DNA from: Sphingomonas sp.
Lineage (GTDB): Bacteria; Pseudomonadota; Alphaproteobacteria; Sphingomonadales; Sphingomonadaceae
Length of the DNA stretch: 49,726 nt
Direction of reading: 5' to 3'
Assembly (NCBI RefSeq): GCF_025353885.1
Contig: NZ_JANXNX010000096.1
Location: 1 to 49,726, forward strand
Shown here: one piece after another, positions 35,981 to 44,868 of the stretch
Layout of the letters: each line of letters begins with the position of its first letter
How positions within the stretch are numbered: position 1 is the first letter of the stretch
Notes under the pieces: model-generated
Seen by the model: only the letters and a program-made list of their open reading frames with translations
Databases searched by the model: none
What the model was told of the DNA's origin: nothing
Program-made: the position numbers and the translations under genes

Positions 35981-36841
35981 CTAGCCCGCCGCAGCCCCCG
36001 GCCGTTCGCCCAGCAGGCTGCGCACCAGCGGCTGCATTCCGGCATCGAACTTTGCCAGCATCACATGCTCATCGGCATTATCAAAGTGCGTGATCAGCTG
36101 GTCGCCGTTCCACCAGTGCAACGCGAACGCTGGCGGGTCGGCGATAATCATCGGGCGGTTGTCGGGCCGCTCGGCATCGATCGGTTGGAGGTCGAGCGCA
36201 ACCTGCGGCGCCGTCGAGGGACAAATGGCAATCGTCGTCCCTTCCCATTGGCAAGTGATCGCACGATGAAGGTGGCCGCAGATGACCGAGATGACCTGCG
36301 ACTTGCCCTTGATGCACTGGCGAAACACGCCAACCCATGGCTCGTCGGGATGGGTGTTCATCCATTCAATGCCAACCTCGACTGGCGGATGATGCATGAC
36401 GATGACGGTCGGGCGATTGACCTGTTCGGCAAGCCGCTCGTTCAGCCAGCGAGCGCGCACTTCGCAAAATGCGCCACCGTGCCGCCCCTCGTCCAGCGTA
36501 TCGAGCACCAGCAGGCGCAATGGCCCGGCTTCTACTTCATATTGGCAAAACCCGTCGACAAATGGAATATCGGGAAACCAGGTCGTAAAGTTCTCGCGCA
36601 GGTCATGGTTGCCGAGACACGGCCAGACCGGAAAGTCGACCTGCGCCAGGGCGTTGCGTAGTCTCCGATAACTTTCGCCGTCGCCCCGATCAACGATGTC
36701 GCCGGTCGCCAGCAGCATGTCGGGTCGCGGGCGCATCGCGTTCAAATGCCGCAGCACCTGATCGAGCCGTTTGCGATTGAATTCCGAAGGATTGTCAGGC
36801 TCGAAGCCCAGATGAATATCGGTGACCTGGGCAATCAACAT
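35981..36841 (-). CDS. CpdA/Icc-like metallophosphoesterase (possible cAMP phosphodiesterase)
   Basis: 286 aa starting at MLIAQVTDIHLG (ATG 36841), the usual N-terminus of this family; an in-frame ATG at 36853 is possible but has no better ribosome site. All calcineurin-like metal-binding blocks are present: DIH, GDIVDRG, GNHD, the HHPP segment and GHLHR. Close relatives (CpdA/Icc) hydrolyse 3',5'-cAMP in the cytoplasm, while others act on other phosphodiesters, so the substrate is inferred. It lies 112 bp behind the FHA-decaheme gene on the same strand and may be part of the operon headed by the cNMP-binding oxidoreductase. That pairing would give local control of cAMP near its sensor. Confidence 0.8.
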   Translation of the reverse strand: MLIAQVTDIHLGFEPDNPSEFNRKRLDQVLRHLNAMRPRPDMLLATGDIVDRGDGESYRRLRNALAQVDFPVWPCLGNHDLRENFTTWFPDIPFVDGFCQYEVEAGPLRLLVLDTLDEGRHGGAFCEVRARWLNERLAEQVNRPTVIVMHHPPVEVGIEWMNTHPDEPWVGVFRQCIKGKSQVISVICGHLHRAITCQWEGTTIAICPSTAPQVALDLQPIDAERPDNRPMIIADPPAFALHWWNGDQLITHFDNADEHVMLAKFDAGMQPLVRSLLGERPGAAAG

Positions 36842-36953
36842 CTGCCTGAACATCCCCCGGCCCACATCGTTCGGGCTTGTTTTACAAGACCCCAATTGTC
36901 GGACAACGTCAATGTTTCGGAAGCGAAAGTATCGTGGCGGGATACTGGCATCT

Positions 36954-38783
36954 TCAATGCGTCACGCCTTTTCCACTGGCTGACGGTTGCACGAACCGGT
37001 CTTGTCCCTTGGCGCGATTGACCGCAACCTTGGTTCGCCAGGGGGCAGCTGCATCCATGTGATAGCTGTGGCACATCGCGCATGATGACGGCACAGCCGC
37101 ACGACTGTTCTCACCGCCATGACATTCGCGGCAGGTGGCAATTCCCGGCAGCATGATCGGGCTGGTCGCGGTTGACGTCGCCGCCTTGTGGCAGGTTTCG
37201 CACTTTTCGGTCTTGTGTGCGTCATGGTCGAACCAGCCCTTCTGCAGAAAGCGCTCGGGCTGGACGACGGCCTTTATATGCCAGCCAGCAGACCCTGCAT
37301 CGCCCGTCCGGTCAACGACGTGGCAGTCATAGCATGCGCCGCCCTTGGTAAAGACGGCATTGATCGCGGCATCGGCCCCGCCGCCATAGCTTCGCAATCC
37401 GCTGGAATAGTCGCCCTGCGTTTCGTTGGCAGCATAGTCACCAGGGCGCCGACGCTCGATCCCGCCCAGCGAAATCGGACGGACCGGCCCGGTTGATCGG
37501 AAAAACGCGCGGAGGTCGGCGACGACTTGCGCTGGTTGCCCGTGCCGCAACGTCCGCACCGTCCCGCCGATGCGATCAAACGCGAGGCTGTGGCACATCT
37601 GGCAACTACGCTCCATCTCGACTGGCTGGAACCGAACGCCATCGGCCGTCGGCGTATGGCAATCCTTGCACGCCAGCGCATTGCCCCAGCTCTGTTCGGC
37701 CTTCATCGTCTGCGCCATCCGGGCAACGCCGTTGGTCGCCGACAAATGCACCCCATGCGGAAACTTAAGTCCCGAATTCTGAATTGGCCTGGCATCGAGC
37801 GAAATCCGTTGGAACATTGGACGCCCACCCTGCCCGGAACTGTCGGTCACGATGGCCGGACGGAACTGCGGATGCGCGGTGCCGAAATCACCGACATTTG
37901 CAATCTTGGTGTCGGTCAGTCGCGATTTCAGCGTGGCGTGGCAGTCGGTGCAGAACGCCTGAGCGGTCGCGGGCATTGGCCCTGCCCCCTGATGCTCAGT
38001 ATGGCAATCGACGCAACGCTGCCCGGTCGGCACCCCGAACGCCGACTTGAAACCGTTCTCGATACGCTTGCCGAAGTTCGGTGCGGCCATCGCGTTGATC
38101 TGGCGCTTTGGATCGGCATGGTCGTGGATGCCCGTGTGGCAGGCGACACATTTATTGTCCTCGACCGACACGAAGGCCTTGTCATGACAGGCCTGGCAAT
38201 TTTTTTCGAGCGATCGATGCGCCTGGCTCAGCGGTCCCGACGACCACATCTGGTCGGCATGGAATCCGGCGGGCCGTGTCTTGGCGTCGTGCCACGTTGC
38301 CCAGGAATAAACCGGCCAGGCGAGACACGCGAGCAGGATCAAGATGAAGAACGTCCATGCTCCAGTCCGCTTGCCGGGTAACAGCCCGACCAGCGAAAAC
38401 GCTGTGCGCTCGTCCTTTTCGCCCGTTGCGTCGGACACGGCTTCGGTCCGTTCGATCGCAATCGTCGCGTCGCCGTCTTCCATGGCGAGCGTCAGCAAAT
38501 GGCCGCCAAAGCGCAACTCGGCCCCCCGGTTGGTATCGATTTCCGCGCGTTTGGTCGACCGGCCATCGACGGTAAAGCCAAGTCCACCCACAGTCTGCGC
38601 CAGCACGCGGCCATTGGGTAATTTGGTCAACGCGGCATGAAACGGCTCGACCGCCAGATCGGGCAGGTGGATGTCGTTGGAAGCGTCACGGCCAATGCCG
38701 ATCGTCTCCTTTTCGATTGCCAAGGGCCGAATTATGACGCGTCCGTCGGCGGTGCGCGATATGGTTCGGATGATGAAGGTCAT
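36954..38783 (-). CDS. FHA domain-TM-decaheme cytochrome fusion
   Basis: 609 aa. N-terminal cytoplasmic FHA domain (about 20-105): GIGRDASNDIHLPD is a good match, but the usual SRxHA block reads VEPFHA (45-50), so the phosphothreonine-contacting Ser is missing. A single membrane helix at about 142-162 (AWTFFILILLACLAWPVYSW) crosses to the periplasm. Ten CXXCH motifs follow: CQACH 196-200, CVACH 212-216, CVDCH, CTDCH, CKDCH, CQMCH, CYDCH, CETCH, CRECH and CAMCH. The Shine-Dalgarno is GGTGGA. It is 10 bp behind the diheme cytochrome b gene. The layout fits an inner-membrane-anchored electron acceptor whose activity or assembly is sensed or tethered on the cytoplasmic side. I know of no characterised homologue with this architecture. 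Confidence 0.87.
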   Translation of the reverse strand: MTFIIRTISRTADGRVIIRPLAIEKETIGIGRDASNDIHLPDLAVEPFHAALTKLPNGRVLAQTVGGLGFTVDGRSTKRAEIDTNRGAELRFGGHLLTLAMEDGDATIAIERTEAVSDATGEKDERTAFSLVGLLPGKRTGAWTFFILILLACLAWPVYSWATWHDAKTRPAGFHADQMWSSGPLSQAHRSLEKNCQACHDKAFVSVEDNKCVACHTGIHDHADPKRQINAMAAPNFGKRIENGFKSAFGVPTGQRCVDCHTEHQGAGPMPATAQAFCTDCHATLKSRLTDTKIANVGDFGTAHPQFRPAIVTDSSGQGGRPMFQRISLDARPIQNSGLKFPHGVHLSATNGVARMAQTMKAEQSWGNALACKDCHTPTADGVRFQPVEMERSCQMCHSLAFDRIGGTVRTLRHGQPAQVVADLRAFFRSTGPVRPISLGGIERRRPGDYAANETQGDYSSGLRSYGGGADAAINAVFTKGGACYDCHVVDRTGDAGSAGWHIKAVVQPERFLQKGWFDHDAHKTEKCETCHKAATSTATSPIMLPGIATCRECHGGENSRAAVPSSCAMCHSYHMDAAAPWRTKVAVNRAKGQDRFVQPSASGKGVTH

Positions 38784-38793
38784 GGTTCCACCC

Positions 38794-39669
38794 TCACCAG
38801 TAAAAGAATACGGAAACGATGTGCGCCGTCAGCGCGGCGATCAGCGCGAACGTCATCGGCACATGGATGTACAGCCAGATCTCGAGCAGCGCGCGGATAC
38901 GAAGATGCCGCCGGACTCGCGCCAGCATCGCCTCCTTCTTCTCGAGCAGGGCATCGATGCGTTCGAGCGGCTCCTCACCCAGCTTTGGCAGATACACCGT
39001 CTCTCGCCGGATCTCCGCCTGGGCAAGCCGGGTCGCGCATTTTGGATAGTGGCCGCTCAGTCGCGCCCATAATCCGCCACCAAAGGGGTCCTGCTCCAGC
39101 GAGCTTCGCACCAGTTCGGCATGCCGCTGATCGACCGGCTGCGCGGCCTCGTGCAACTGCCGGTCGATCGACCGCAGCCCCTCAAGCATCTGCGGTTCGG
39201 TTGTTTCGTCGCGGTTGTTCGACAGCGTTCGCGGCAACCATGAATAGGCGGTAATGCCGAACAGCCCCGACAAGATCACCACCATCATCAGCACATAGGC
39301 CAGCGTGTGGATATTCCAGCCGAACTGGAACCCGGTGTGCAGCGTCGCGATAACGATCAGGCTCAACCCAAGATAGACGTGTGCGGACGTCCAGCTTTTC
39401 AGCGACCAGCGCCCGCTGGTCATTGCGCGTTTTCGCACGCCCAGCATCGTCAGCCATAGGATCAGCAAGGCGCCGATCGTGCCCAGCGTATAGCCATACC
39501 ACGATCCCCCGCTCGGTCGCGGCTTGGCATCCACGCTGATATAGACCAGCAGCGCGATCAGCGAGACGACACCCGCGATCTTTGCCCAGCGAAACCCGTT
39601 GTGGCGCAAAAATCCGTCATGGATTGCCGAACCGCGTAACCGGTTCTGGACAGAAACCCGCGTCGCCAT
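38794..39669 (-). CDS. Diheme b-type cytochrome, inner membrane
   Basis: 291 aa with five predicted membrane helices: about 29-46, 60-77, 96-113, 122-143 and 262-290. Two histidine pairs have the 14-residue spacing typical of two stacked b-hemes in a four-helix bundle: H97/H111 and H269/H283; H121 is an extra candidate. Between helices 4 and 5 lies a long soluble, charged segment (about 145-255) with helical character. This is the expected transmembrane electron carrier between the cytoplasmic flavin/Fe-S protein (its gene is upstream, 1-nt overlap) and the periplasmic decaheme (its gene is downstream, 10 bp). Quinone involvement is not visible from the sequence. Confidence 0.82.
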   Translation of the reverse strand: MATRVSVQNRLRGSAIHDGFLRHNGFRWAKIAGVVSLIALLVYISVDAKPRPSGGSWYGYTLGTIGALLILWLTMLGVRKRAMTSGRWSLKSWTSAHVYLGLSLIVIATLHTGFQFGWNIHTLAYVLMMVVILSGLFGITAYSWLPRTLSNNRDETTEPQMLEGLRSIDRQLHEAAQPVDQRHAELVRSSLEQDPFGGGLWARLSGHYPKCATRLAQAEIRRETVYLPKLGEEPLERIDALLEKKEAMLARVRRHLRIRALLEIWLYIHVPMTFALIAALTAHIVSVFFYW

Positions 39670-42203
39670 CAGGCGTCGTCCCGTTCAAGCCGGGCAACCG
39701 TCAGGAACTCCTCCGGTGCCACGCGGATTGCTGCTCCGGTCGGGCAGGCGCGCACACAGGCCGGACCACCCTCGATCCCCGAACACATATCGCACTTGAT
39801 CGCCTTCTTGGCCTTTTCGACCGTCGGATCGGCGTTGGCATAGGACCATTTCTTCGGCGGCTCACCCGGCCCCGGCCCCATTCCGAACAACAGCCAGTTC
39901 AGCAACGAAGGCTTTTTCGGCGGCTTCGCATCCATGCGGATCACGCCATAGGGGCAATTTCGCTGGCAATTCCCACAGCCGATACAGGTATCGTCGATGA
40001 AGACTTCGCCATCGGGTCCACGGTGGATGGCGTTGGGCGGGCAATCGGCCATGCAATGCGGATGCTCGCAGTGGCGACATGATGTCGGGACATGAAGATG
40101 GGCATAGGTGCGGCCCGCCTCACGATCGAGGCGCGACAGGCCCTCGTGCGAATCGGCGCAGGCTTTCTCGCAATTGTCGCACCCGACGCAGAGGTTTTCG
40201 TCGATCAGCAGGACGTCGGTCGCCTCGCCCACCCCCTGTTCGACCAGGAAGGTGGCGACGCTGGAATACATGTCGACCACGCCCGAGAAACTGTCCTTCT
40301 TGGCTTCGATGAACGCATTGACGTCTTGCCGCGCAGCCATGTCGCGGCGGGCTTTTTCCAGCAATTGCGGTTTTTCACCAAGCAGGGTGCGGAACGTGTC
40401 GCCGTTTAACTTGATGACTTCGGATTTGATCGCCGCTTTGACCGTCGCCGTGCGCTTGCCGCCCGCGAGCAGCGCCATTTCGCCGACATACGAACCCGCA
40501 GGCAAATAAGACAAAAACACCGGCTTCCCGCCAATCTTTTTCTCGACGACCATCGAACCGGTGCGGATGACGAAGATGTCCTCGCCCTCGTCGCCTTCGG
40601 TAATGACGTTCTGCCCGGCCTTGACCTGCACGACCTCGGCGTTCTCGACGACTTCGGCGACGTCTTCCTTGGTCAGGCCCGACCCGAACATCTGCAGCAA
40701 CTGCCGCTCGATCGAGATCCGCGTAATGGCGCGCTTGGCAGCGGGAACTGAAGACTGCAGTTTCAGCGCGGCAGTGCGCGAAACCTCGACGCAGATCGCG
40801 TCCTCGGCGGCAATGATCGTGGCCCCGCGCCGTCGTCCCGAAATCAGCCCGACCTCACCAAAGATTGACCCGGTTTCGATGGGCACCGTGATGGCGGGGT
40901 TGGTCGGGTCGACCTGGACCAGCACCGATCCGCTGGCGATGGCGAACAACGATGATCCGGGGTCGCTGCGCGAAAAGATCGTGTCGCCCCGGCGATAGAA
41001 GCGCGCGTTCGAATCGAGCATGAACTCGCGCATCTGCAGTGGCGACATGCCTTCCAAAATCGACACGTTCGAACGCAACAGTTCGAGCCATTCGTCGACC
41101 GACCGCTTGCCCGGCAAGTCACGGAACTTGGCTTCGAGGATCGGCTCGTCGGCGGGTTTCAACGAGGTGTTGCCGTTGACGAACTCGACCACGTCATGGC
41201 CCTGGTTCATGCAATGCTTGATCAGCGGATATCCCGCCAGCGCCCCGATCACGAAGATGCCGGGTGCGGTCGTTTCAAACACGGGCGACAGTTTGGGAAA
41301 GGCCAGCCGGTCGCCGCTGGTGAATTCAATCCCCGATTCTTCGACAAACGCGCGTGGCGGCGCCGAACCCATGCGGGCGATGATGCGGTCGCAGCGTGAC
41401 TTCACCTCGCCATCGCGCGTTTCCAGCGTGATCTCGCCAACCGCGACCCCTTGCGTATTGCACTCGGCATAGATCGTGATGCGCCCGGCGTCGCGCGCGG
41501 CCATCAGCGCCTTGACATTGGCATCCTTGGCGGTCGAAAACTCGGCAGACCGGTTGACCAGCGAGACGATATTGCCCTGCGCGACATCGGCGGCGAGGCC
41601 CAGCGCATTCTCGATGCCGGCATCGCCGCCACCGATGACAAAGATATGCTCGTCGTTATATTCTGCCGGATCGTCGAGTTGATACTGCACGTGCGACAGG
41701 TCGCCGCCAGGCACACGCATCAAGTTCGGATTACCCTGCGTCCCGATCGCAAGGATGACCGCTTCGGCCATGATGCTGGTGCCGTCGGACAGCGTCAGCC
41801 GATAGGGCGGCGCATGACGCTGCATTTCGCGCGTTTCGCTGCTGCCGTCGCGCGCCCGGACCACAATCTTCTGGATGCTGCCGGGGATTGGATCGCCCGT
41901 CCCCTCTATCTTTTTGACCTCCGCTTCCTTGCGGACGGTGACGCCATTGCGCTCGGTCTGCAGGTCCCAGGTGTCGAGCACCGCCTCGCGCTTGCCCGCA
42001 CCGAAATCGAGGTCCGAACGCAGCACCAGCTGGCTCGGCGTCGCCATGACGTGCTTGCCCTTTTGATATTTGTAGATCGTGTCGGAGAGGTGCGAGGTCT
42101 TTTCCAGCAGGATGTGCGACAGGCCAAGCTGCGCGGCGCGCGACGCAGCGCTCAGCCCCGCGGGCCCCGATCCAACGATAGCGATCCGGAAAATGTCAGA
42201 CAC
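39669..42203 (-). CDS. Flavin oxidoreductase + two cNMP-binding domains + four [4Fe-4S] fusion
   Basis: 844 aa, GTG start at 42203 preceded by GGGGGG. Domain order: TrxR-like flavin domain with FAD motif GSGPAG (11-16) and NAD(P)H motif GGGDAG (191-196), but without the CxxC disulfide of thioredoxin reductases. Two cyclic-nucleotide-binding domains follow (about 380-500 and 505-630), each with the phosphate-binding Glu and Arg (FGEVGLISGRRRGAT and GEMALLAGGKRTATV). The C-terminus is DmsB/HybA-like with four Cys clusters from residue 672 (CVGCDNCEKAC, CRHCEHPHCMADC, CIGCGNCQRNC, CDMC...CVRAC). It is soluble and probably cytoplasmic, with no signal or membrane segment. Expected function: NAD(P)H oxidation with delivery of electrons to the membrane cytochrome b, gated by cAMP or cGMP. 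It heads a three- or four-gene operon. Confidence 0.88.
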   Translation of the reverse strand: MSDIFRIAIVGSGPAGLSAASRAAQLGLSHILLEKTSHLSDTIYKYQKGKHVMATPSQLVLRSDLDFGAGKREAVLDTWDLQTERNGVTVRKEAEVKKIEGTGDPIPGSIQKIVVRARDGSSETREMQRHAPPYRLTLSDGTSIMAEAVILAIGTQGNPNLMRVPGGDLSHVQYQLDDPAEYNDEHIFVIGGGDAGIENALGLAADVAQGNIVSLVNRSAEFSTAKDANVKALMAARDAGRITIYAECNTQGVAVGEITLETRDGEVKSRCDRIIARMGSAPPRAFVEESGIEFTSGDRLAFPKLSPVFETTAPGIFVIGALAGYPLIKHCMNQGHDVVEFVNGNTSLKPADEPILEAKFRDLPGKRSVDEWLELLRSNVSILEGMSPLQMREFMLDSNARFYRRGDTIFSRSDPGSSLFAIASGSVLVQVDPTNPAITVPIETGSIFGEVGLISGRRRGATIIAAEDAICVEVSRTAALKLQSSVPAAKRAITRISIERQLLQMFGSGLTKEDVAEVVENAEVVQVKAGQNVITEGDEGEDIFVIRTGSMVVEKKIGGKPVFLSYLPAGSYVGEMALLAGGKRTATVKAAIKSEVIKLNGDTFRTLLGEKPQLLEKARRDMAARQDVNAFIEAKKDSFSGVVDMYSSVATFLVEQGVGEATDVLLIDENLCVGCDNCEKACADSHEGLSRLDREAGRTYAHLHVPTSCRHCEHPHCMADCPPNAIHRGPDGEVFIDDTCIGCGNCQRNCPYGVIRMDAKPPKKPSLLNWLLFGMGPGPGEPPKKWSYANADPTVEKAKKAIKCDMCSGIEGGPACVRACPTGAAIRVAPEEFLTVARLERDDA

Positions 42204-42269
42204 GGATCAAAGCCCCCCAAGCAACATAGATAAACACCCGCGCGCCTCGGTAACGGGCGAGCGATCTGC

Positions 42270-42299
42270 TTGATTTGGTTGCGACCCCGTGCCTAGTCT
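42270..42299 (+). promoter_or_regulatory. Possible sigma70-like promoter of the CcmI/CycH-like gene
   Basis: TTGATT (42270-42275), an 18-nt spacer and TAGTCT (42294-42299) form a weak housekeeping-type promoter about 65 nt upstream of the ATG at 42363. The -10 element is overlapped by the inverted repeat at 42296-42325. Confidence 0.3.
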
Positions 42300-42325
42300 A
42301 GCATCGCCGCCGGATTGCGCTAGAC
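42296..42325. promoter_or_regulatory. Inverted repeat in the divergent region of the redox operon
   Basis: GTCTAGC (42296-42302) and GCTAGAC (42319-42325) are perfect 7-bp inverted repeats 16 nt apart, in the 159-bp gap between the flavin/cNMP/Fe-S gene (minus) and the TPR gene (plus). Its position suggests an operator for a dimeric regulator controlling one or both operons, or a hairpin in the leader of the plus gene. The half-sites do not match FNR or CRP consensus. Confidence 0.4.
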
Positions 42326-42362
42326 CGCAAAACGAATTGAATTGGGGTGGGGAGCGTTAAAC

Positions 42363-43283
42363 ATGGCGTCGGCGGAATCGAAGACGAGTCGGATCGTCCT
42401 GATGGGTGCCGGATTGATCGCGGTGGCCGGGATCGGCACCGCAGTCTGGCGCGCGCAGCACAAGACCGTGCCACCTGCCCCGGTCGCCACCGCGACGCAG
42501 CCCGACGCCGCGACCATGATCGCACAGCTTGAGGCAAAGCTGAAAGCCAATCCGAAGGATGCCGAGGGCTGGCGGACGTTGGGCTGGTCGTTCTTCAATA
42601 CCCAGCGGTTCGCCGAAAGCGCGACTGCCTACAAACGCGCGACCCAGCTTGCGCCCGAAAAGGCCGAATACTGGTCGTCACTTGGCGAAGCGCTCGTGCT
42701 GGCCGGACCCGGCGCGGTCGATCCCGACGCGAAGGTTGCGTTCGAGACTGCGGTGAAGCGCGACCCCTCCGACCCTCGCGCGCGCTATTATCTGGCGGTC
42801 GGCAAGGACATGGCGAGCGACCACAATGGCGCGATTGCCGATTGGCTGGCCCTGCTCGCCGCCTCGCCGTCCGATGCGCCCTGGGCAGCCGATGTGCGCA
42901 AGGCGATCGTCGACGTCGGGGCCAAGAATAAAATCGAGGTCGCTACCCGGCTTTCGGCGGTGAAGATGGGCCTGCCGGTTGCGGGCGTTCCCAGCATTGC
43001 CACCGCCGCGATTCCCGGCCCCACGCCCGACCAGATGCGCGCGGCTTCGGGCATTCCCAAGGGCCAGCAGGACGCGATGGTCGACGGGATGCTGGCCAGC
43101 CTTGCTGGGAAACTCGCCGCCAATCCCAAGAACGTCGATGGCTGGATCATGCTGATGCGGAGTCACGTCACGCTCGGGCAGACGGTCAAGGCGCGCGCCG
43201 CGTTCAAATCGGCGACTGCGGCCAACCCCGGCGATGCCCCGCGCCTGACGGCTGCGGCAAGGGAACTGGGTATCCCGACCTGA
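42363..43283 (+). CDS. CcmI/CycH-like TPR protein
   Basis: 306 aa, ATG at 42363 after GGGGAG. One N-terminal membrane helix (about 10-28) and a periplasmic domain with TPR repeats ([56 protein letters not shown]). This is the pattern of the C-terminal part of CcmI/CycH, which presents apocytochromes for heme attachment in the System I pathway. The presence beside 25 predicted c-heme sites suggests it may serve their maturation, but the rest of the ccm operon is not in the window. It may equally be a general TPR scaffold, since many sphingomonad proteins share this form. Confidence 0.72.
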   Translation: MASAESKTSRIVLMGAGLIAVAGIGTAVWRAQHKTVPPAPVATATQPDAATMIAQLEAKLKANPKDAEGWRTLGWSFFNTQRFAESATAYKRATQLAPEKAEYWSSLGEALVLAGPGAVDPDAKVAFETAVKRDPSDPRARYYLAVGKDMASDHNGAIADWLALLAASPSDAPWAADVRKAIVDVGAKNKIEVATRLSAVKMGLPVAGVPSIATAAIPGPTPDQMRAASGIPKGQQDAMVDGMLASLAGKLAANPKNVDGWIMLMRSHVTLGQTVKARAAFKSATAANPGDAPRLTAAARELGIPT

Positions 43284-43330
43284 CCCCGACCTTGCCAATC
43301 ACGGCTCTTTCGCCCAAAGCGCAGGGCATC

Positions 43331-44704
43331 ATGGCTACCGACTGGACCCCGACGAGCTGGCAGGCACACGAAGCCCGCCAGATGCCCCGTTATCCCGATG
43401 CGGATGCGTTCACGCGCGCCACCGATATGCTGGCCAACTTTCCACCGCTGGTTTTTGCCGGCGAAGCACGCGACCTGACTGCCGACCTTGCCCGCGTCGC
43501 GGACGGCAAAGCGTTCCTGCTTCAGGGCGGCGACTGTGCCGAATCCTTTGCCGAATTCCACCCGAACAACATCCGCGACACCTTTCGCGTCATTCTTCAG
43601 ATGGCCGTCGTGATGACGTTTGCATCAAAGCTGCCAACGGTGAAGCTCGGACGCATGGCGGGCCAGTTCGCCAAGCCGCGATCGGGTGACTTCGAGGAGC
43701 AGGGCGGCGTTTCACTGCCCAGCTATCGTGGTGACATCGTCAACGACATCGCGTTTGAAGCCGCCGGTCGTGCGCCCGATCCACAGCGGATGGTTCAGGC
43801 ATACAACCAGTCTGCGGCAACGCTGAACCTGCTGCGCGCGTTCAGCAACGGCGGCTATGCCAATCTGCATCAGGTCCATGCGTGGACTCACGATTTCATG
43901 GGTCGCAGCCCGTGGACAAAGCAATATCGCGACATCGCCGACCGCATCGGCGAGGCGCTCGACTTCATGGCGGCCTGCGGGATCAATCCCGATACCGTGC
44001 CGCAACTGAAGACCACCCAGTTCTATACCAGCCATGAGGCGCTGCTGCTCGGGTACGAGACCGCGCTGACCCGGCAGGACAGCCTGACTGGCGACTGGTA
44101 CGACACATCGGCGCACATGCTGTGGATCGGCGACCGCACCCGGTTCGAGGGGAGCGCGCACGTCGAATATCTGCGTGGCATCGGCAACCCGATCGGCATG
44201 AAATGCGGTCCCACGCTCCAGTCCGATGAACTGCTGCGGTTGCTTGACACGTTGAATCCGGGGCGCATTCCCGGTCGCATGACGCTGATCACGCGCTATG
44301 GCCATGACAAGATCGAGGCGGGCTTGCCTGCGCTCGTCCGCGCCGTCCTGCGCGAAGGGCATCCCGTGGTGTGGAGCTGTGACCCGATGCACGGCAACGT
44401 CATCAAGGCATCGAACGGCTACAAGACGCGCCCCTTTGAACGCATCCTGGCCGAAGTGCGCGGTTTCTTTGCCGTCCATCGTGCCGAAGGAAGCTTCGGC
44501 GGCGGCATCCATATCGAGATGACCGGCCAGAACGTCACCGAATGCACCGGCGGCGCGGTCGATGTCACCGAACTAAGCCTCAGCGACCGGTATCATACGC
44601 ATTGCGATCCGCGTCTCAACGCCGGGCAAAGCCTTGAACTCGCGTTCCTGCTGGCAGAGATGCTGAACCAGGAACTGGCCGAACGGCGTCGCGTGGCCGC
44701 CTGA
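43331..44704 (+). CDS. Class II DAHP synthase
   Basis: 457 aa. Condenses phosphoenolpyruvate with erythrose 4-phosphate, the first step of the shikimate pathway, in the cytoplasm. Class II (plant-type) motifs are present: QGGDCAESF with metal Cys69, [21 protein letters not shown] with His354, [15 protein letters not shown] with Glu396 and HCDPRLN with Asp426. The ATG at 43331 is chosen over an in-frame TTG at 43292 because AGGG lies a few bases upstream and the N-terminus [10 protein letters not shown] is family-like. It follows the TPR gene by 47 bp; the two may share a transcript, but functional linkage is doubtful. Confidence 0.93.
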   Translation: MATDWTPTSWQAHEARQMPRYPDADAFTRATDMLANFPPLVFAGEARDLTADLARVADGKAFLLQGGDCAESFAEFHPNNIRDTFRVILQMAVVMTFASKLPTVKLGRMAGQFAKPRSGDFEEQGGVSLPSYRGDIVNDIAFEAAGRAPDPQRMVQAYNQSAATLNLLRAFSNGGYANLHQVHAWTHDFMGRSPWTKQYRDIADRIGEALDFMAACGINPDTVPQLKTTQFYTSHEALLLGYETALTRQDSLTGDWYDTSAHMLWIGDRTRFEGSAHVEYLRGIGNPIGMKCGPTLQSDELLRLLDTLNPGRIPGRMTLITRYGHDKIEAGLPALVRAVLREGHPVVWSCDPMHGNVIKASNGYKTRPFERILAEVRGFFAVHRAEGSFGGGIHIEMTGQNVTECTGGAVDVTELSLSDRYHTHCDPRLNAGQSLELAFLLAEMLNQELAERRRVAA

Positions 44705-44868
44705 CGACCGTCGGCCTAGCGCCGCATAACGTGATGCGGGTCCGGAGAGCGATCCCCCGTCGCGTTCAATACCGGCACCGACGTTAACTGGCATTCGGGT
44801 TGGCGCGGTGCCGACCCCGCCGAAATATCCCTGTCCTACAACCGCCACTCGCGCGCAGGGTCTCGCGC

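Noticed and set aside
39669-42203. Thioredoxin-disulfide reductase
   Set aside because: The flavin fold is similar but the redox-active CxxC is missing and Fe-S and cNMP domains are added.
42204-42362. FNR or CRP site in front of the redox operon
   Set aside because: TTGAT and ATCAA fragments are present but never at the right spacing for an FNR box, and no TGTGA-N6-TCACA is seen.
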